Source of the DNA: Pseudozyma flocculosa PF-1
Lineage: Eukaryota; Basidiomycota; Ustilaginomycetes; Ustilaginales; Ustilaginaceae
Direction: 5' to 3'
DNA: 64,000 bases
Assembly: GCF_000417875.1 (NCBI RefSeq)
Contig: NW_006920874.1
Span: 269,189 to 333,188 of the forward strand
Part shown: positions 9,980 to 22,130 of the stretch, piece after piece
Position numbering within the stretch: position 1 is the stretch's first letter
How the letters are laid out: each line of letters opens with the position of its first letter
The notes under the pieces: model-generated
Seen by the model: the letters and a program-made list of their open reading frames with translations, nothing else
Database searches by the model: none
Told to the model about the DNA's origin: nothing
Translations under genes and position numbers: made by a program

Positions 9980-10823
9980 GAGAACGAAGGGCAATCAATG
10001 GCAAGGCCGTGCAGAACACGGTCGGTTCGCCCATGTGAAACGAGGGACAGGCAGTAGTGAGGGTCAGTCACGAGGTTGTGGTGCGCTGACCCCGCGAAGG
10101 AGACGCGCGGATATCATGTCCAGCAGAAGAGTCCTCTGGCCAGGCAGGCCAGCAGCACAGGAGTGGCCACTCCTGTGCTGGCCTGCCTGCCAGGCCACTG
10201 AACGCGTTGCGCCCGCGCGCGCCTCTTCTTCTCCAGGGTCCAGGCGCAAAGAAAGCTGGCGCCCGGGCAGAGGCAGCCAGACGCACAAGCAGGCTGGCAG
10301 GCCAGACGAGGCCCGGCCAGGCCAGGCCAGGCCTGCCGGACTGAGGGCTCAGCTCGCTCGTCGTGGTGCGTGCATGCACCTTCTTGCTTCTTTCAGCGCA
10401 GCATCGCCTTGCCTGGTCTGGCCTACGTCTTCCCCTTTCCCTCGCTCACCTCTTCCACCATCTCGTGCGTGGCTCCTCCTGAATCGACCCTCTCCGTTCA
10501 GCTTGTCCACTCCGTCTTCATAACCGAGCCGCTCGCCGCCACGGCTCAGCAGTGCCCTTCTTCAGAGTCACATCCTGTCTGCTAGCGCACCTCCGCCACG
10601 CCAACCACCCTTCCTCCCTGCATTCCCCCTTCTTTCCCTATGGTCACCCAGCGGCCGAAGCTGCTACACGCCTAAGAGCGATCGCGGCTCGAACACTTCC
10701 CGTTCCTTTTGACTCAGCTGCTCCCATCAAACTCGGCTCATCACACCTCCGAGCTTGACCTGCAACCCCACTACCCGCCCGAAGCTCGATCGACCAGGAG
10801 CTGCTCCCTCGACTCTTTCGGGC
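9980..10823. other. Intergenic region upstream of SMC5
   Basis: The 3' region of the GPALPP gene and the promoter and leader of SMC5. It holds a long palindrome at 10153-10180 with imperfect extended arms, plus several GGCCAGGC and GGCCTGCC words. From 10420 onward the sequence is C/T-rich, consistent with a leader. I see no gene. Confidence 0.55.
10153..10180. repeat. Perfect 28-base palindrome with extended arms
   Basis: Bases 10153-10166 are the exact reverse complement of 10167-10180, with no spacer (centre GTGG|CCAC). Further out, the GGCAGGCC arm at 10143-10150 matches GGCCTGCC at 10181-10188 once a short bulge is allowed, so about 46 bases could form one cruciform. It lies 640-670 bases upstream of the SMC5 start codon. 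Confidence 0.85.
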
Positions 10824-13800
10824 ATGCTCAGCCCGCCGGCTGCCGGTGCAAACACATCCAACATGACGCAGCCGCTTCCATCGACCTCTCTCCGGGCCAC
10901 CCAACCTTCAAACTCTCTCTCCAGCACAAGCGCCGCCCTCTCGTCTCCGACGCAGCTTTCCATGAAGGCCGAGCACCTCTCACAGGCATCGGCCGTCCCT
11001 GGACAAAAGAGTGGCCGTAAGCGACCTCGCGACTCATCGCTCCCCTCTTCGCGCCGCAACGCTGCTGCAGAAGCTGCCGTGGACGACGAAGACGATGATG
11101 CTGCAGACGACGACGACGACGAGCAGGCCACGCGAACGCGCCCGAGGCATCACGTCGAGGTGTCCGAGGCAGATCAGCAGAGCCCACCACCCAGCCCCTC
11201 TGGTAATGCGCAGCCCGGCTCTCGCATCGTCCCGCTCGCTCAGAGGTCCGCCGACGGCTACCTGCCCGGCTCGATCCGCAGGGTGGCGCTGTACCAGTTT
11301 GTCACGTTCGACTTTGTCGAGTTCCGACCCGGTCCACACCTCAACATGATCATCGGCCCAAACGGGACGGGCAAGAGCACCATCTCCTCCGGCATCGCCT
11401 TGGGCCTCGGATGGTCCACCTCGGTCCTGTCCCGCCAAAAGGACCTGGCAGACTTTGTCAAGAGCGATTGCCAGGAGGGTTGGATCGAGCTCGAGCTGCA
11501 GGGACTGCCCGGCCAGGCCAACATCGTCATCCGCCGCACGCTCGTCAAGACCGACAACACCAGCGATTGGTTCCTCAACGGTCGCAAGTCGTCGAAGCGA
11601 GAGGTCACGGAGCGTGTCGGCGAGTTCGAGATCGACATCTCCAACCTGTGTTCCTTCCTTCCGCAGGACAAGGTGGCCGCCTTTGCACGTATGAGCTCGC
11701 AAGAGGTCCTCGTCGAGACAGAGAAGACAGCCGGCGACGCTAACCTCTTCAGGTGGCACACCAAGCTCGAGGAGCTCGGCAAGGTCCTTGCGGCGAGGGA
11801 GGCCGCGCTCGAGCAAGACCTCAAGCAGCGCGACAACCTCAAGGAACGCAACGAGGCGCTCGAGAGGGACGTGCGCCGATTCGAAGAGAGGGAAAAGATG
11901 GAGATGACCATCTTCCAGCTCAAGTGCAAGATCCTGCAGGTCAGGCACGACGCGGCGCGCGCCGAACTCGAGGCGCTCAAAGAAGCAAAGTCCGAGGTCA
12001 AGGCGCGCCTGAGGGCGGCAGAAGAGGCCGGCGCGCCGATGAAGGCGCAAAAGGACGAGCTCAAGGCCGAGATCAGGCAGGCGGACGGCTGGATCCGAGG
12101 GCAGCGCGAGGCCATGCACGGCGAAGAAAAGTCCATCACCCAGCTGGGCAGGGAGATCGACCGCCGCATCGGCGAGCTCGATGCTCTCCACGGTGAGATG
12201 CAAAGCCTGAAGACCCTGGAAGAGCAACGCAAGAAGAACATCAGAGACCTCAAGGCGGAAATCGCAGAGCGAGAGGAGTCGATCCGTGCAGGGCCGCCCG
12301 AGGTCGACCTCTCCGAGATCAAGAAGCAGCTGAGGTCGATCGATCAAGAAGACCGACAGGCGCAGGACGAGCTCTACAGGGTCGCAGCTCTCAAGAACCA
12401 CATCTTGATGGAGAGCAACAACTTGGCACGTTCACGCGACGAGCTCAAGGCGAGGCTCGAATCCCTCGCAGACGTCAAGGCCCAGCGGCTCGAGACACTG
12501 CGACGAGCCGATCCCGCAGCCCATACGGCCGTCATGTGGTTGCGCGAAAACCAGGCCATGTTTCAGCAGCCGGTCTACGAGCCCGTCCTCCTCGAGATCA
12601 ACGTCAAGGATCCGGCGTACGCCAACGCGGTCGAATCGTGCCTCAACTGGCCCCTGATGAAGACGTTCGTCTGCCAGACACGCGCCGACTACGACCTCTT
12701 CACCCGAGAGGTGATCGACAAGCGAAGGATGCGGGTCACGGTGGCCGAAGTCGAAAACATGGAACTCTCGAAATTCCGACCGCCAGCGAGCCCCGACCAG
12801 CTCTGTGCCCTCGGCCTCGACAAGTACGTGCTCGAGCTCATCGATGGACCCAGGGATGTCCTCACCCACCTCTGCAACACGGCGCATCTGCACACCATCC
12901 CGGTCGCCCGGGACGAGTCCAGGGTCGACATCGAGCGCGTGGAGGGCTCGCGCCTCTTCCGACGCTTCGTCATCGGCAGCACGACTTTCACCGTCACGTA
13001 CTCGGCCTACGGCAACAAGGCGGCACAGACGGCATCGCGCTTCGTGACGCCAGCGCGCAACCTCGCGGGATCCATCAACGACAGGCTGAAGAATCAGCTC
13101 GACGGCCAGATTCGCACCATCCAGCAGAAAATCGCCGAGCAGGAGGCACAAATGGCTCCGTTGATCCAGAGCGAAGCCTCACTCAGAGCGGAAAGGGACG
13201 ACCTTGCTCAACGCAAGGCAGAGCTCCAGAGCGAGAAGCGCGACAAGGAGAGCGTCAGAAGCAACTGGGAGAAGGTCAAGGTTGTAATTGGTGAGTCGCG
13301 TGAGGCCGTCATGGACCCTGCTGCGGTGCTCGATCCCCGCAGCTGACCCACAGACGCTGGTGGCGGCTGTGTGCATGCAACAGAGCAAAAGAAGAAGCGG
13401 CTTGCAAACGAAGAGCAGGCGCCGAGCGTCGAGGCCAAACGCCTCAGTTGCCTTCAAAGGAGAAAGAAGCTCGTCCACCTGCGCGCTCAGGTGGCACAGA
13501 AGCTGAAGGCCGCCGCGCTGCGGATGATCAAGCTGCAGGCGGGGCTGGACGTCCGGAGCCTCGAGAAACTGCAACTGGCGGCCAACCTGCGTCATGTCGA
13601 AAGCCTCGTCGAAGACCACCGCACCGCTCTCGGCGAGCTCGTCAGCGAAAAGGAGGAGGGTGAGTTTTCCAGGACGCCTGCGATCGACACGAGCGATTCA
13701 GCAGACTGAGGAAGCTACGGTCCATTTCGGCCGCACTGCACAGCCTCGCGAAGGCTGCAGATCGCCGTGACGCACTATAAGCGCATCGCCGAAGAGTCAC

Positions 13801-15168
13801 ACGCGCTTGCGAACAACGACCAAGGATTCGTGCCGGAACTGGATGACGAGGTGAGTGCTTCGTCGGCGTCCGAGCACCCATGGCGCCACCTCCTCTCACT
13901 AACGGCCCATGCCATGTGCGATGTTGCTCGTGCCGGTTTCCAGATCGAAGACAGTCTCGAAGATCTGCAAGCCAATCTGTCGCGACAGCAGGCGGCCTAC
14001 GAGAACGCTCAAGGCATCCGCCCGGGCGTCAAGGAGCAGTTCGACGAGCGCAAGAAGGAGATTGCCGCGCTCGACAACAAGATTGCAAAGGCAGAGAGCG
14101 ACAAGGCTGCGCTTCAGCGCAGGCTCGAGTTGACAAAGGTGTGTCTCTGCCGTCCCTCGCGTGACCGGCTTTCACCCGCTAAAGGTCACCGGCGGCTTCC
14201 TCAACCCCGCCGTTTCTTTGTTGCAGTCGAAGTGGCAGCCGGCGCTGGCTGAGCTTGTGTCGCGGATCAGCGAGAAGTTCTCGGCGGCTTTCGACAGTGA
14301 GTCTCAGGCGTGTGCAGGGCGTCGGGTGTCGCCTCTTCTTGCTGACAAGCGGTCTCGCAACTCGCTGCTCTTCCAATCACACCACAGGCATCGGCTGCGC
14401 AGGTGAAGTGCGCATCAAGGAGGCCGAAAAGTTCGAGGACTGGGGTATCGAGATCCTCGTCAAGTTCCGGGACGAGGCCTCACTGCAAGTGCTCACCGGT
14501 CAGCAGCAATCCGGCGGCGTGAGTTGGCTTCTTTCTGCACAGGCAGCTCCGGCAACTGCCTCGAGTGTGATTGTGTCCTCAGCTAACGCGTCGATCCGCC
14601 CTGGTTGTAAATGCCTCGGCGGCAGGAGCGTTCGCTGTCCACCATCATGTACCTCATGTCGCTCACGGAGCTGTCAAGGAGCCCCTTCTCGCTCGTCGAC
14701 GAGATCAACCAGGTGCGTCGACGCAGAACGACCTCCACCCAACACTTTTACCCTGCCGAACGCGCTGCCTGACCCCATCTTTCCCGCCCCTAATGTGTTT
14801 GCCACGGCGAAGGGGATGGACCAACGGGCCGAGAGGAGCGTGCACAACCACATGGTCGACGTCACATGCAAGGATTCGGCCTCGCAGTACTTCCTCATCA
14901 CGCCAAAGCTGCTCACCGACCTTCGCTACCACGAGAAGATGAAGATTCTCGTCGTCAACAACGGGGACTGGGCGTCCAAGCCAATAGGGCGTGAGTCCAA
15001 GGCAGCAGCGGGTTTCACGTCGTTCTCATCCAGGCGACGGTCCAGCACCCACTCAGGAGGCGCGGCGAGGGCTGACTTGCACTTGCACCTCGTTTGGGCC
15101 CTTGACCCATCCGGCCATCAGTTCGCAAGTATGCCACCAAGGCGCTCAGGACCAACGGCAATCAGTGA
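10824..15168 (+). CDS. SMC5: Structural maintenance of chromosomes protein 5 (SMC5)
   Basis: Predicted 1185 residues in nine exons: 10824-13290, 13384-13659, 13744-13850, 13944-14138, 14227-14296, 14388-14518, 14626-14712, 14813-14990 and 15122-15168. All phases join. Walker A GPNGTGKS is at residues 178-185. Long coiled coils (about 340-560 and 760-1010) flank a hinge at about 560-740. The ABC signature QSGGERS spans the exon 6/7 junction at about 1079-1085, and the Walker B/D-loop region LVDEINQGMD is near 1105-1114. SMC5 pairs with SMC6 and Nse subunits to resolve recombination intermediates in the nucleus. The signature and the short head-proximal C-terminus favour SMC5 over SMC6. The first intron's acceptor is ambiguous: 13353 also keeps frame and would add ten residues, but a CTGAC branch site at 13343 favours 13383. 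An alternative start is 10863. The first 160 residues are a disordered acidic extension. Confidence 0.95.
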
Positions 15169-15798
15169 ACGCATCAGACATGGGCAGCAGGGCCATCTGC
15201 CGCCTGCCTGACCTGACCCTTGCGGTCCTCAGCTCGGCGGCACGGCCGAATCATCCTTCCTCGAAAGCTCCTTGGCGCGAACCGAGCGCAGTCCATTGAC
15301 GCAACGGCCACCGAGTTGAGCCCCCAGCCTCGTTCAATCACGCTGCTGCACGACCCCGAACGAGAGGCACATCTGTCGCATCGCCGACCCTTGCAATCTC
15401 ATAGCCAGAGATTGTCGCCGCATGCAAGCGTGGCAGTGCGAGCGTCTGTGTCTCGACGGCAAGTTCGCCTCCGACTCTGCTGTCCTTGTTTCGCATCCGC
15501 GCGGCTGGATCTGTGGCGGATGGAGGCCACGCAATCGGCCGGCCCACGGCGACAGGTTTCGTCTGCATCCGATAAAAGATGCGCAAATTCGTGTCACGTT
15601 TGCCTGGCTTGCTACAACTACGAAGGACTCCGCTGCCAAGCTCGAGGTGGTATCATAGGGCACTCGGCTGCTTCTGTAGACGCGGACGTTTTCTCGATTC
15701 CTCCGTCCGGCTCCTGCTCTCCCGGTTCGCTCAAGCGCCTTGCGGCCACGAGCCTGTCCAAGACGCACGTCGACTGGTGAGCCCGCTGCTCCAGTGTC
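15169..15798. other. Convergent intergenic spacer, SMC5-phosphoketolase
   Basis: These 630 bases lie between the stop codons of two convergent genes. Several open frames cross it on both strands, but none shows domain-like sequence or a credible start and splice context. I take it as two 3' untranslated regions. Confidence 0.55.
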
Positions 15799-18574
15799 CT
15801 ACGGCTGGCTGACCTCTTGGGGATCCTGACCATGCTTCTCGACGTACTCTGCAGCAGTGCGGGAGACGGGCGCGGGTGGTAATGAGTCGCATCAGCTAAA
15901 GCAGCAAGGCTTTTCGAAAGGAGCTAACCAAGCAAGCGTCGGGTGCAGGCCACTCACCCGTGAACTGCGTGCGAGTCTGCTGGAACGCCTTTCCGCGGTC
16001 CTCGAGGCGTCCGCTGCGGATGAGCTCGTCGATGTGCGCCCTCGGCTCTGCTCCACGTGCCTTGGCCTGTTCAGCCTCGTGGGCGACCAGCTCGAGCGCG
16101 CGGCAGGCGACCGTGAAGCGGTCAATGTGATTGAGACGGAGCATGCTCCAGGGCGTGGTGGTGGTGCCTTCCTCGACGTAGCCGAGGTACGCGGTCGGGC
16201 GACGACCGGTCAGGGATGAGAGGCGGTCCGAGAGGAGGCCCTTTATGGCCGAGGTGTAGCCGTGAAACGAGATCACCAGTGGTCGGTCCTTGGTGAAGAG
16301 TCTTTCGAAGTCGTCATCGGTGAGGGCATGAGGGTGGATCGAGGCCTCCGCGAGGATCATGAGGTCGGTCACGTTGACGACACGCACGCGCAGCGCAGAC
16401 TTGGGGTCTTCGCGGAGCAGCCGAGACGCGGCGATCACCTCGGCCGTCGGCTCGGTACCGATGCCGACGAGGACGATGTCGGGATCCTCTCCGGCGTCGG
16501 TCGAATAGGCCGGCCAGACGGACGCGCCCGCCTTGCAGTGGGCATTGGCTTCGTCGGCGGACAGGTAGACGGGCGTCTCGTGCTTTGAGCCAACGATGAG
16601 GTTGACGTACTCGCGGCTGTTGAGGCAGTGGCTCAGCGTCGACAGGGCACAATTGGCGTCGGGCGGAAGATAGACGCGAGCCACGTTGTGGGGCAGGTTG
16701 AGCACCGTGTTGATGAGGCCCGGGTTCTGGTGCGAGTAGCCGTTGTGCTCCTGTCGCCACAGAGTCGAGGTCTCGATGTAGGTGATCGACGGCACGGGCG
16801 CGCGAAAGTCGGTCTCCTTGCTGACCTTGAGGAACTTGGCGTACTGCTCGATCATGGTGGCGACGATTCCGAGGAAGCTCTCGTAGCTTGGGAAGAGCGG
16901 GATGCGACCGGTCAGCGCATAGCCTTGGGAGAAGCCCTGGAGCGTGTGCTCGCTCAGCATCTCGACGACCCTGCCACTCCTCTTTCCGCTCCTCCTGTCT
17001 TCGGCGGTGAGCAGGGCGTCTGCGTCGGCCTGGAAGTTACGCTCCTTGAACTCGTCGGTCTTAAGCGTGGCGTCGAGATGGTTCGAGGCGAGCTCGTCCG
17101 GGCTGAAGATGCGCAGGTTGCTCTTGTTCTGTGGCATCAGGGCCGCGAGGTAGTCGCCGCAAGCGACCATCGCCGAGGCCTGCGACATCTTGCCGCTCGA
17201 CTCGTCCTTGCCCGCCTTGGCCATGAAGGCGGCGGTGCCGACGTCGTCGAGGCCCGCCGATCGGGTGTAGATCTCGTCGAGCTGGCCCATCTTTAGACGG
17301 TCGTCCCTGGGCAGAATTCGCGTGACGAGCGGGTCGATGGACAGGCCGCCCTGGCCGTTGGTGGTGAACCACTTGCTCGGCGAGTACGACAGGAGCCAGT
17401 CCTGGAGGAGCTGCAGGTGCTCGTCGTTTCCCTCGGGCTGGACCTTGATGGGGATCTGATGGCTGCGGAAGCTGCCCTCGACCTTGGAGCCGTCGACGGT
17501 CTGCGGGCAGCCCCAGCCTTTGGGAGTCGAGAGGATAATCATCGGCCAGCGAGGCTTGCGGATGGGCTCGCCGTTCCTGGCGGCAGCCTGGATCTTGCGA
17601 ATCTCGGCATAGGCCCAGTCGATACTGACCGCCATGTCGATGTCGACGGAGCGGGCGCGTTCATCGCCGGGCTGGGTGTGCTCGTTGCCGAGGTGGCGGT
17701 AGTAGTCGACAACGCGGACCTGGTAGCCGTAGCCGGAGAAGAGGGTGACCAGCTCGGCCTCGTCCATGCTGCCAAAGATGGTCTTCTCCGAGATCTTGAA
17801 GCGGTTGAGGTGGAGGATGGGCAAGACCGCGCCAGACTCTGCCGGATCGATGAACTTGTGGGCGTGCCACGCGGCGGCGGTGGGTCCAGTCTCTGCCTCT
17901 CCATCACCGATGACGGCGACCGTGATGAGGTCGGGCAGGTCCTGCACACTGCCGTATGCGACGGCGAGGGCGTAGCCGAGCTCTCCGCCTTCGTGGATGG
18001 CGCCCGGGGTGGTGGCGGTTACGTGGCTGGGGCGAACGGTGTTGGGCCAGCTGAAGTTTTTGACAAAGCGCTCCAGGCCCTGGTGGGTGAGGCTCTCGTC
18101 TGGGTAGAAGCGCGAGATGGATCCTTCGAGGTAGAGGGTGGAAAGGATGGCGGGAGCTCCGTGACCGGGGCCTGTCACGAAGAGGAAGCGCCTGCGATCG
18201 GCGTCGCCGTCGTTGTCGTGCGTGGCGGCGGTGCCGGCGGCGGGTTGGGGGGCCTGGCTGCGCGAGATGAGGGCGGTGATGTGGGTGTAGGCGAAGATGA
18301 GCCCCGGGCAGGTGCCCCAGTGGCCGAGGAGGCGCTTTTTGACGTCGCGCTGGTAGTCGAGGGGCTGCTGGGCGAGGGCGTTGTTGAGGAGGTAGATTTG
18401 GGCGAGAGCGAGGTAGTTTGCGGCCTTTTGAAAGGCGGCGATTGAGTCGAGGTCGTAGGCGGTGGCGTGGGCGTCTGCCGGCGAGGGCAGCGCGAGATCA
18501 ACCTTGAGCTGAGAGAGGCTCTTGTCAAAATCGAGGCCCGAGGCCATCAAGCCGTAGTCGGGTGGGGCCGTCAT
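15799..18574 (-). CDS. Xylulose-5-phosphate/fructose-6-phosphate phosphoketolase
   Basis: Predicted 888 residues in two exons, 18574-15958 and 15848-15799, with one 109-base intron 50 coding bases before the stop. The ATG at 18574 is the first in frame. The enzyme is a thiamine-diphosphate protein that cleaves xylulose 5-phosphate (and often fructose 6-phosphate) with phosphate to acetyl phosphate plus a sugar phosphate. Visible landmarks are GHWGTCPG at 84-91, GPGHGAP at 135-141, the ThDP/metal-binding GDGEAETG at 223-230, a GSFRSHQIP segment in the middle domain, and EEGTTTTPWSM near the C-terminus. A low-complexity insert sits at about 107-127. Fungal phosphoketolases are generally held to be of bacterial origin. 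A TATA-like box lies 200 bases upstream. Identification is secure; substrate preference is not. Confidence 0.96.
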
Positions 18575-19880
18575 GGGGGCGAGCGAGTGCGTGGGCGGAT
18601 GGTCGAGGGTCGAGCCAAGGGCAGGTCGTGTGATGACAAAAGGGATCAACGAGAGCGGGTACGGTGGTACAGCTGGCCAGCAAGAGGATGCAGCCGATTG
18701 AAGGGGGAAGCAAGGTGAGGGAGAGAAGGAAGAGGGCGAGGGAGTGAAGCGACCCGGGTCAGAGAGAGGGGGGTTTATATGGGACCGCCTAGATGTAGGT
18801 AGGTCTGTGCAGCCCGCGCGTCAGGCCAGCTAGAGGACTAGCTAGAGTATTACAGTTCGTAGCTAGCTAGTACGAGTGTACCGTGCGTAGTAGTGATGGC
18901 GATGCGAGAAGTGACTCAGCACCCGCGGCAGCATTATTATGCATGGTCCAGTGCGCACGCGTACCTTGGATTGCCGTGGCCTGGCAGGCGGCCGGATGGT
19001 GGCGAACGATGACACCACGTCCAGCTTGCAAGCAAAGACAGGCAGCCGCCGGCCAAGCCAGCGCATGATCGGTATGCTATGGTCTGGCGGCTGTAAGTGC
19101 GTAAGTGCGTTGTCTAGTGTGCGTACGTGCTTTTGCTGTTCGCTCGTTGATGGGCAGCAGCATCACTCAGCAGTAGAGCCACCAGCCTGGCTGGTAAGCC
19201 GCCGCTGCTGCTTGGTTGTGAGCAGCGGACAGCCTGTGGTACACGCACGTACGTACGCGTCCGTTCCTGGCCAGCGACCCCGGCCTGCCCGCCTGCCCGC
19301 TTGCCCGCTTCTTGGACCCTGAAGCTTAAGGCTGCCTTGCAGGATGGACCCTTGCGGCCTGCCGGCCAGGCCTGGGCCTGCCTGGCGCGTTGCCCGGCGG
19401 GCGCTGGCGCCCTAGCTGCACGTACTTGTGCCCAGCCTGGCCTGCTGCAGCGTGAGCGCACCGTCCGTGCAGACAGAACTCTAGTACTAGGTGCGGGGGC
19501 CCTAGCCTGGACCGTGCACCGCCAGGCCACAAGCAAGCAGCAAGCAAGCAAGCAAGCTATGTCAGATGCAGCTCGACGACAGAGCACCACGCACTTGGCC
19601 TACTTGGCCTGGCCTGGTCTGGCTTAACTTGCTACGCTGCCTCGTCAGTCACCGGCTCGTCAGGGCTCGCGCTCGTTGGCCAGGTCGACCGCGCCTGGCT
19701 CGCTCACTCTTCTCTCTTGGCCCTGGCTTCTGCTGTTGGCCATTCTGATTCTCTCCCCCTCCTTCTCCGGGCCGCTTGCCTCTTCTATCGCTCCTTGGCT
19801 CCTCGCTCGCATCGACCTTTTCCGTCCCTGTCTGTCTAGCCTGCTGTTTCGCCTCGACTGCGCCACCGCACGGGCTCACC
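18575..19880. other. Divergent intergenic region, phosphoketolase-amidase
   Basis: These 1.3 kb hold the promoters of two divergent metabolic genes. The part at 18790-18900 is rich in CTAGCTAG/GTAGCTAG words. 19240-19265 has CGTACGTACG palindromic sequence, and 19530-19560 has AAGCAAGC repeats. The last 200 bases before 19881 are C/T-rich, as in a leader. I see no gene; the open frames here are compositional. Confidence 0.55.
18774..18779 (-). promoter_or_regulatory. TATA-like box upstream of phosphoketolase
   Basis: Reading the minus strand, TATAAA sits in the context CATATAAACCCCCC, about 200 bases upstream of the start codon at 18574. Position and orientation fit a TATA box with a leader of roughly 100-170 bases. 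This is a motif match only. Confidence 0.35.
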
Positions 19881-22130
19881 ATGTCCGTGCAACCAGACTA
19901 CCACGGCTGCGCCGACTGGCGCGCCATCGCCGACCTCCATCAGACCACCCTCGCCATCCCCGAACACCTCATCTCGTCCGACCCGGCGCTTCAGCAATGG
20001 CGGCTACGCGCCAACCAGGACCTCGAACCGCCCTCTGCGCGCAGCCAGCGTGGACCCTCTCTTCGCTCTCTCCTCTCTCACCCGCACACCGCTGCCATCC
20101 TCGAGGCGCCCACGCTACACCTCTCGCCGCCCGACTTGCTAGACGGCAAGGACGCGACATCGCTAGTCGGCCTCATGAAGAGCGGTGCCGTCAAGGTCGA
20201 GGACGTCACCCGCTCCTTTCTCGCGCGCGCAGCCGTCGTACACCAGGCCACCGGATGCCTCTCTCACTTCTTCCACGACCTCGCTCTGCATCGAGCTCGC
20301 CTACTCGACGCAAAGAGGGCCGAGCTGGACCGTCTCGGGCGACTCGACCAGCTAGGCGCCTGCTTTGGCCTGCCCATCAGCATCAAGGTCAGTCTGTCAC
20401 AGATGCCACCAGCAGGCCAACCCAAGAAATCGATCCCTCGTCGCTCACCTTCTGCTTCCGACCTTCCTCGACCCACAACGCCGCTGACCGTCTTGCACAG
20501 GGCCACCTCCATTACGCCGGCAAAGGCAGTCAGCGTGGCTTCGTCTTCGACGTGCTCCCGGACCCCACCGCCCATCCCCTGGTAAGGTCCAACTTGACCC
20601 AGGAGCAGGTCGCCTATCTCGCCGCCACCCAGGGCGGCTTCATCAACGATCCGCCCGCCGACTCCCACCTCGTATCGCTCCTCCTCGACGCCGACGTCGT
20701 GATCCTGGCAAAGACGGCCATGCCGCAGGGAGTCATGCACCTCGACACCCGATCCAACCTCTACGGCCAGACCCTCAACCCTTGGAACCTCGCCCTCAGT
20801 CCCGGAGGTTCCAGCGGCGGCGAGAGCGCTCTAGTCGCCGGCGGTGGCACCGCTCTTGGCGTCGGCTCTGATATCGGTGAGCACACCCCTCGTGCACTTT
20901 TGAGCGGGTTAGTCGTGTTGCGAGCCCTTGACTTTGCTCGATCCCTGACCGATCGCGTCACTGCTTTGTGCCCTGCCTTCCCCTCCCCCCTCGACTCTCG
21001 TACTTTCATTTGACATTCAACAGGTGGCTCCGTACGCCAGCCCTCGGGCGTCTGCAACCTCTACGGCTTGCGTCCGACCACGCTGAGGCTGCCCTACAAC
21101 GGTGTGCGCTCCACCATGCCAGGAAACGAAGGAGTCACGTCCTCGCTTGGCCCCATGGCGCTCTCGCTCAGGGATGTAGAACTCTTCATGTCGCGTCCTC
21201 AACGAGAGGACTCGGCCCTGGGCGCAGGAGCACAATCTCTTCCCCATACCGTGGAGAAGGGTCGACGGGCTTCTCGAGCCTTCCGCAGATGCGCCTCCTC
21301 GCACCATCGTCGTCGGCGTGATGCTCGAGGACGGCGTGGTTAGGCCGACTGCGCCCGTACGTCGGGCAATGACGACCTGGCTCAGCCGGCTCCAGAGCGC
21401 ATCTGCGCAAGCTCGCATGCCGACCCGATTCGAGCTGAAGCTCTACAAGCCGGGCACACTACATCGGAGGTCGTGGGATCTGATCCGTTCTCTCTACTTC
21501 ATGGACTCGGGCAAGCTGTTCCACTTGCTTGCAAAGGCCACGGGGGAGCCGCTGTTGCCCTTGACTCAGTTCATCCTCCAGCCAGACTTTGTCCGCGCGG
21601 CCCAGAATGACCTGGCCGCCGATGCCGCCGGAGATTCGACGCGCAAGAGGGACGAGATGTCGGCGACCGAGGTCTGGGCCATGGTGCGAGAGCGCGAGGC
21701 GCTGCGCAAGGAATCGCTGCGCCTCTGGAACCAGCTCGGGCTCGACTGCCTGCTGTGTCCCGTGATGGGCAGCGTAGCCCCCCGGCCTGGCAAGATCAAG
21801 TACTGGGGCTACACTAGCGCCTTCAACCTGGTCGACTATCCCGGCATCGCGTTTCCGAGCGGACTGGTGGCCGATAGCGCAAAAGATCGCGAGTACGAGG
21901 CTTCAGAGAGCGCCGCAGCCCAGCCTGGACAAGGCGCTGAAGCGTGGCGCTACGATGCGTGGCGCAGCGATCTTGGCGAGTTCGACCGGGAGAACCGCGA
22001 GGAGTACGAGGCGCATCGAGGCGTGTTTGACGGAGCGCCCATCGGTTTGCAGCTCATCGGACGGCGGTACCAAGACGAGGAGCTGTGCAAGTACCTCGAG
22101 CTCCTGGAGCACGCCTACCGCCGCGGCTAG
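19881..22130 (+). CDS. Amidase-signature hydrolase, apparent frameshift
   Basis: Three exons, 19881-20387, 20501-20876 and 21024-22130, which would encode about 663 residues if one frame break were resolved. The amidase-signature Ser-cisSer-Lys triad is visible: Lys169 in ISIK at the end of exon 1, the serines of GGSSGG at 273-274, and Ser297 in DIGGSVRQPSG at the exon 2/3 junction. Spacing matches fatty-acid amide hydrolase and fungal acetamidases (24 residues between the two catalytic serines). The family hydrolyses small or fatty amides to a carboxylate and ammonia. In exon 3, conserved sequence ends in one frame at VELFMSR and resumes in another at RVLNERTRPW, around 21186-21195, with no room for an intron. 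Uncorrected, translation ends at 21343. This is either an assembly error or a recent pseudogene. The substrate is unknown. Confidence 0.85.

Noticed and set aside
11034..12401. Minus-strand 455-residue frame opposite SMC5
   Set aside because: It is the antisense of a GC-rich, codon-biased coding exon and shows Leu/Asp/Val periodicity typical of such shadows.
17417..18445. Plus-strand 342-residue frame opposite phosphoketolase
   Set aside because: Antisense shadow of a secure enzyme gene; Gly/Val/Asp-rich with no domain.
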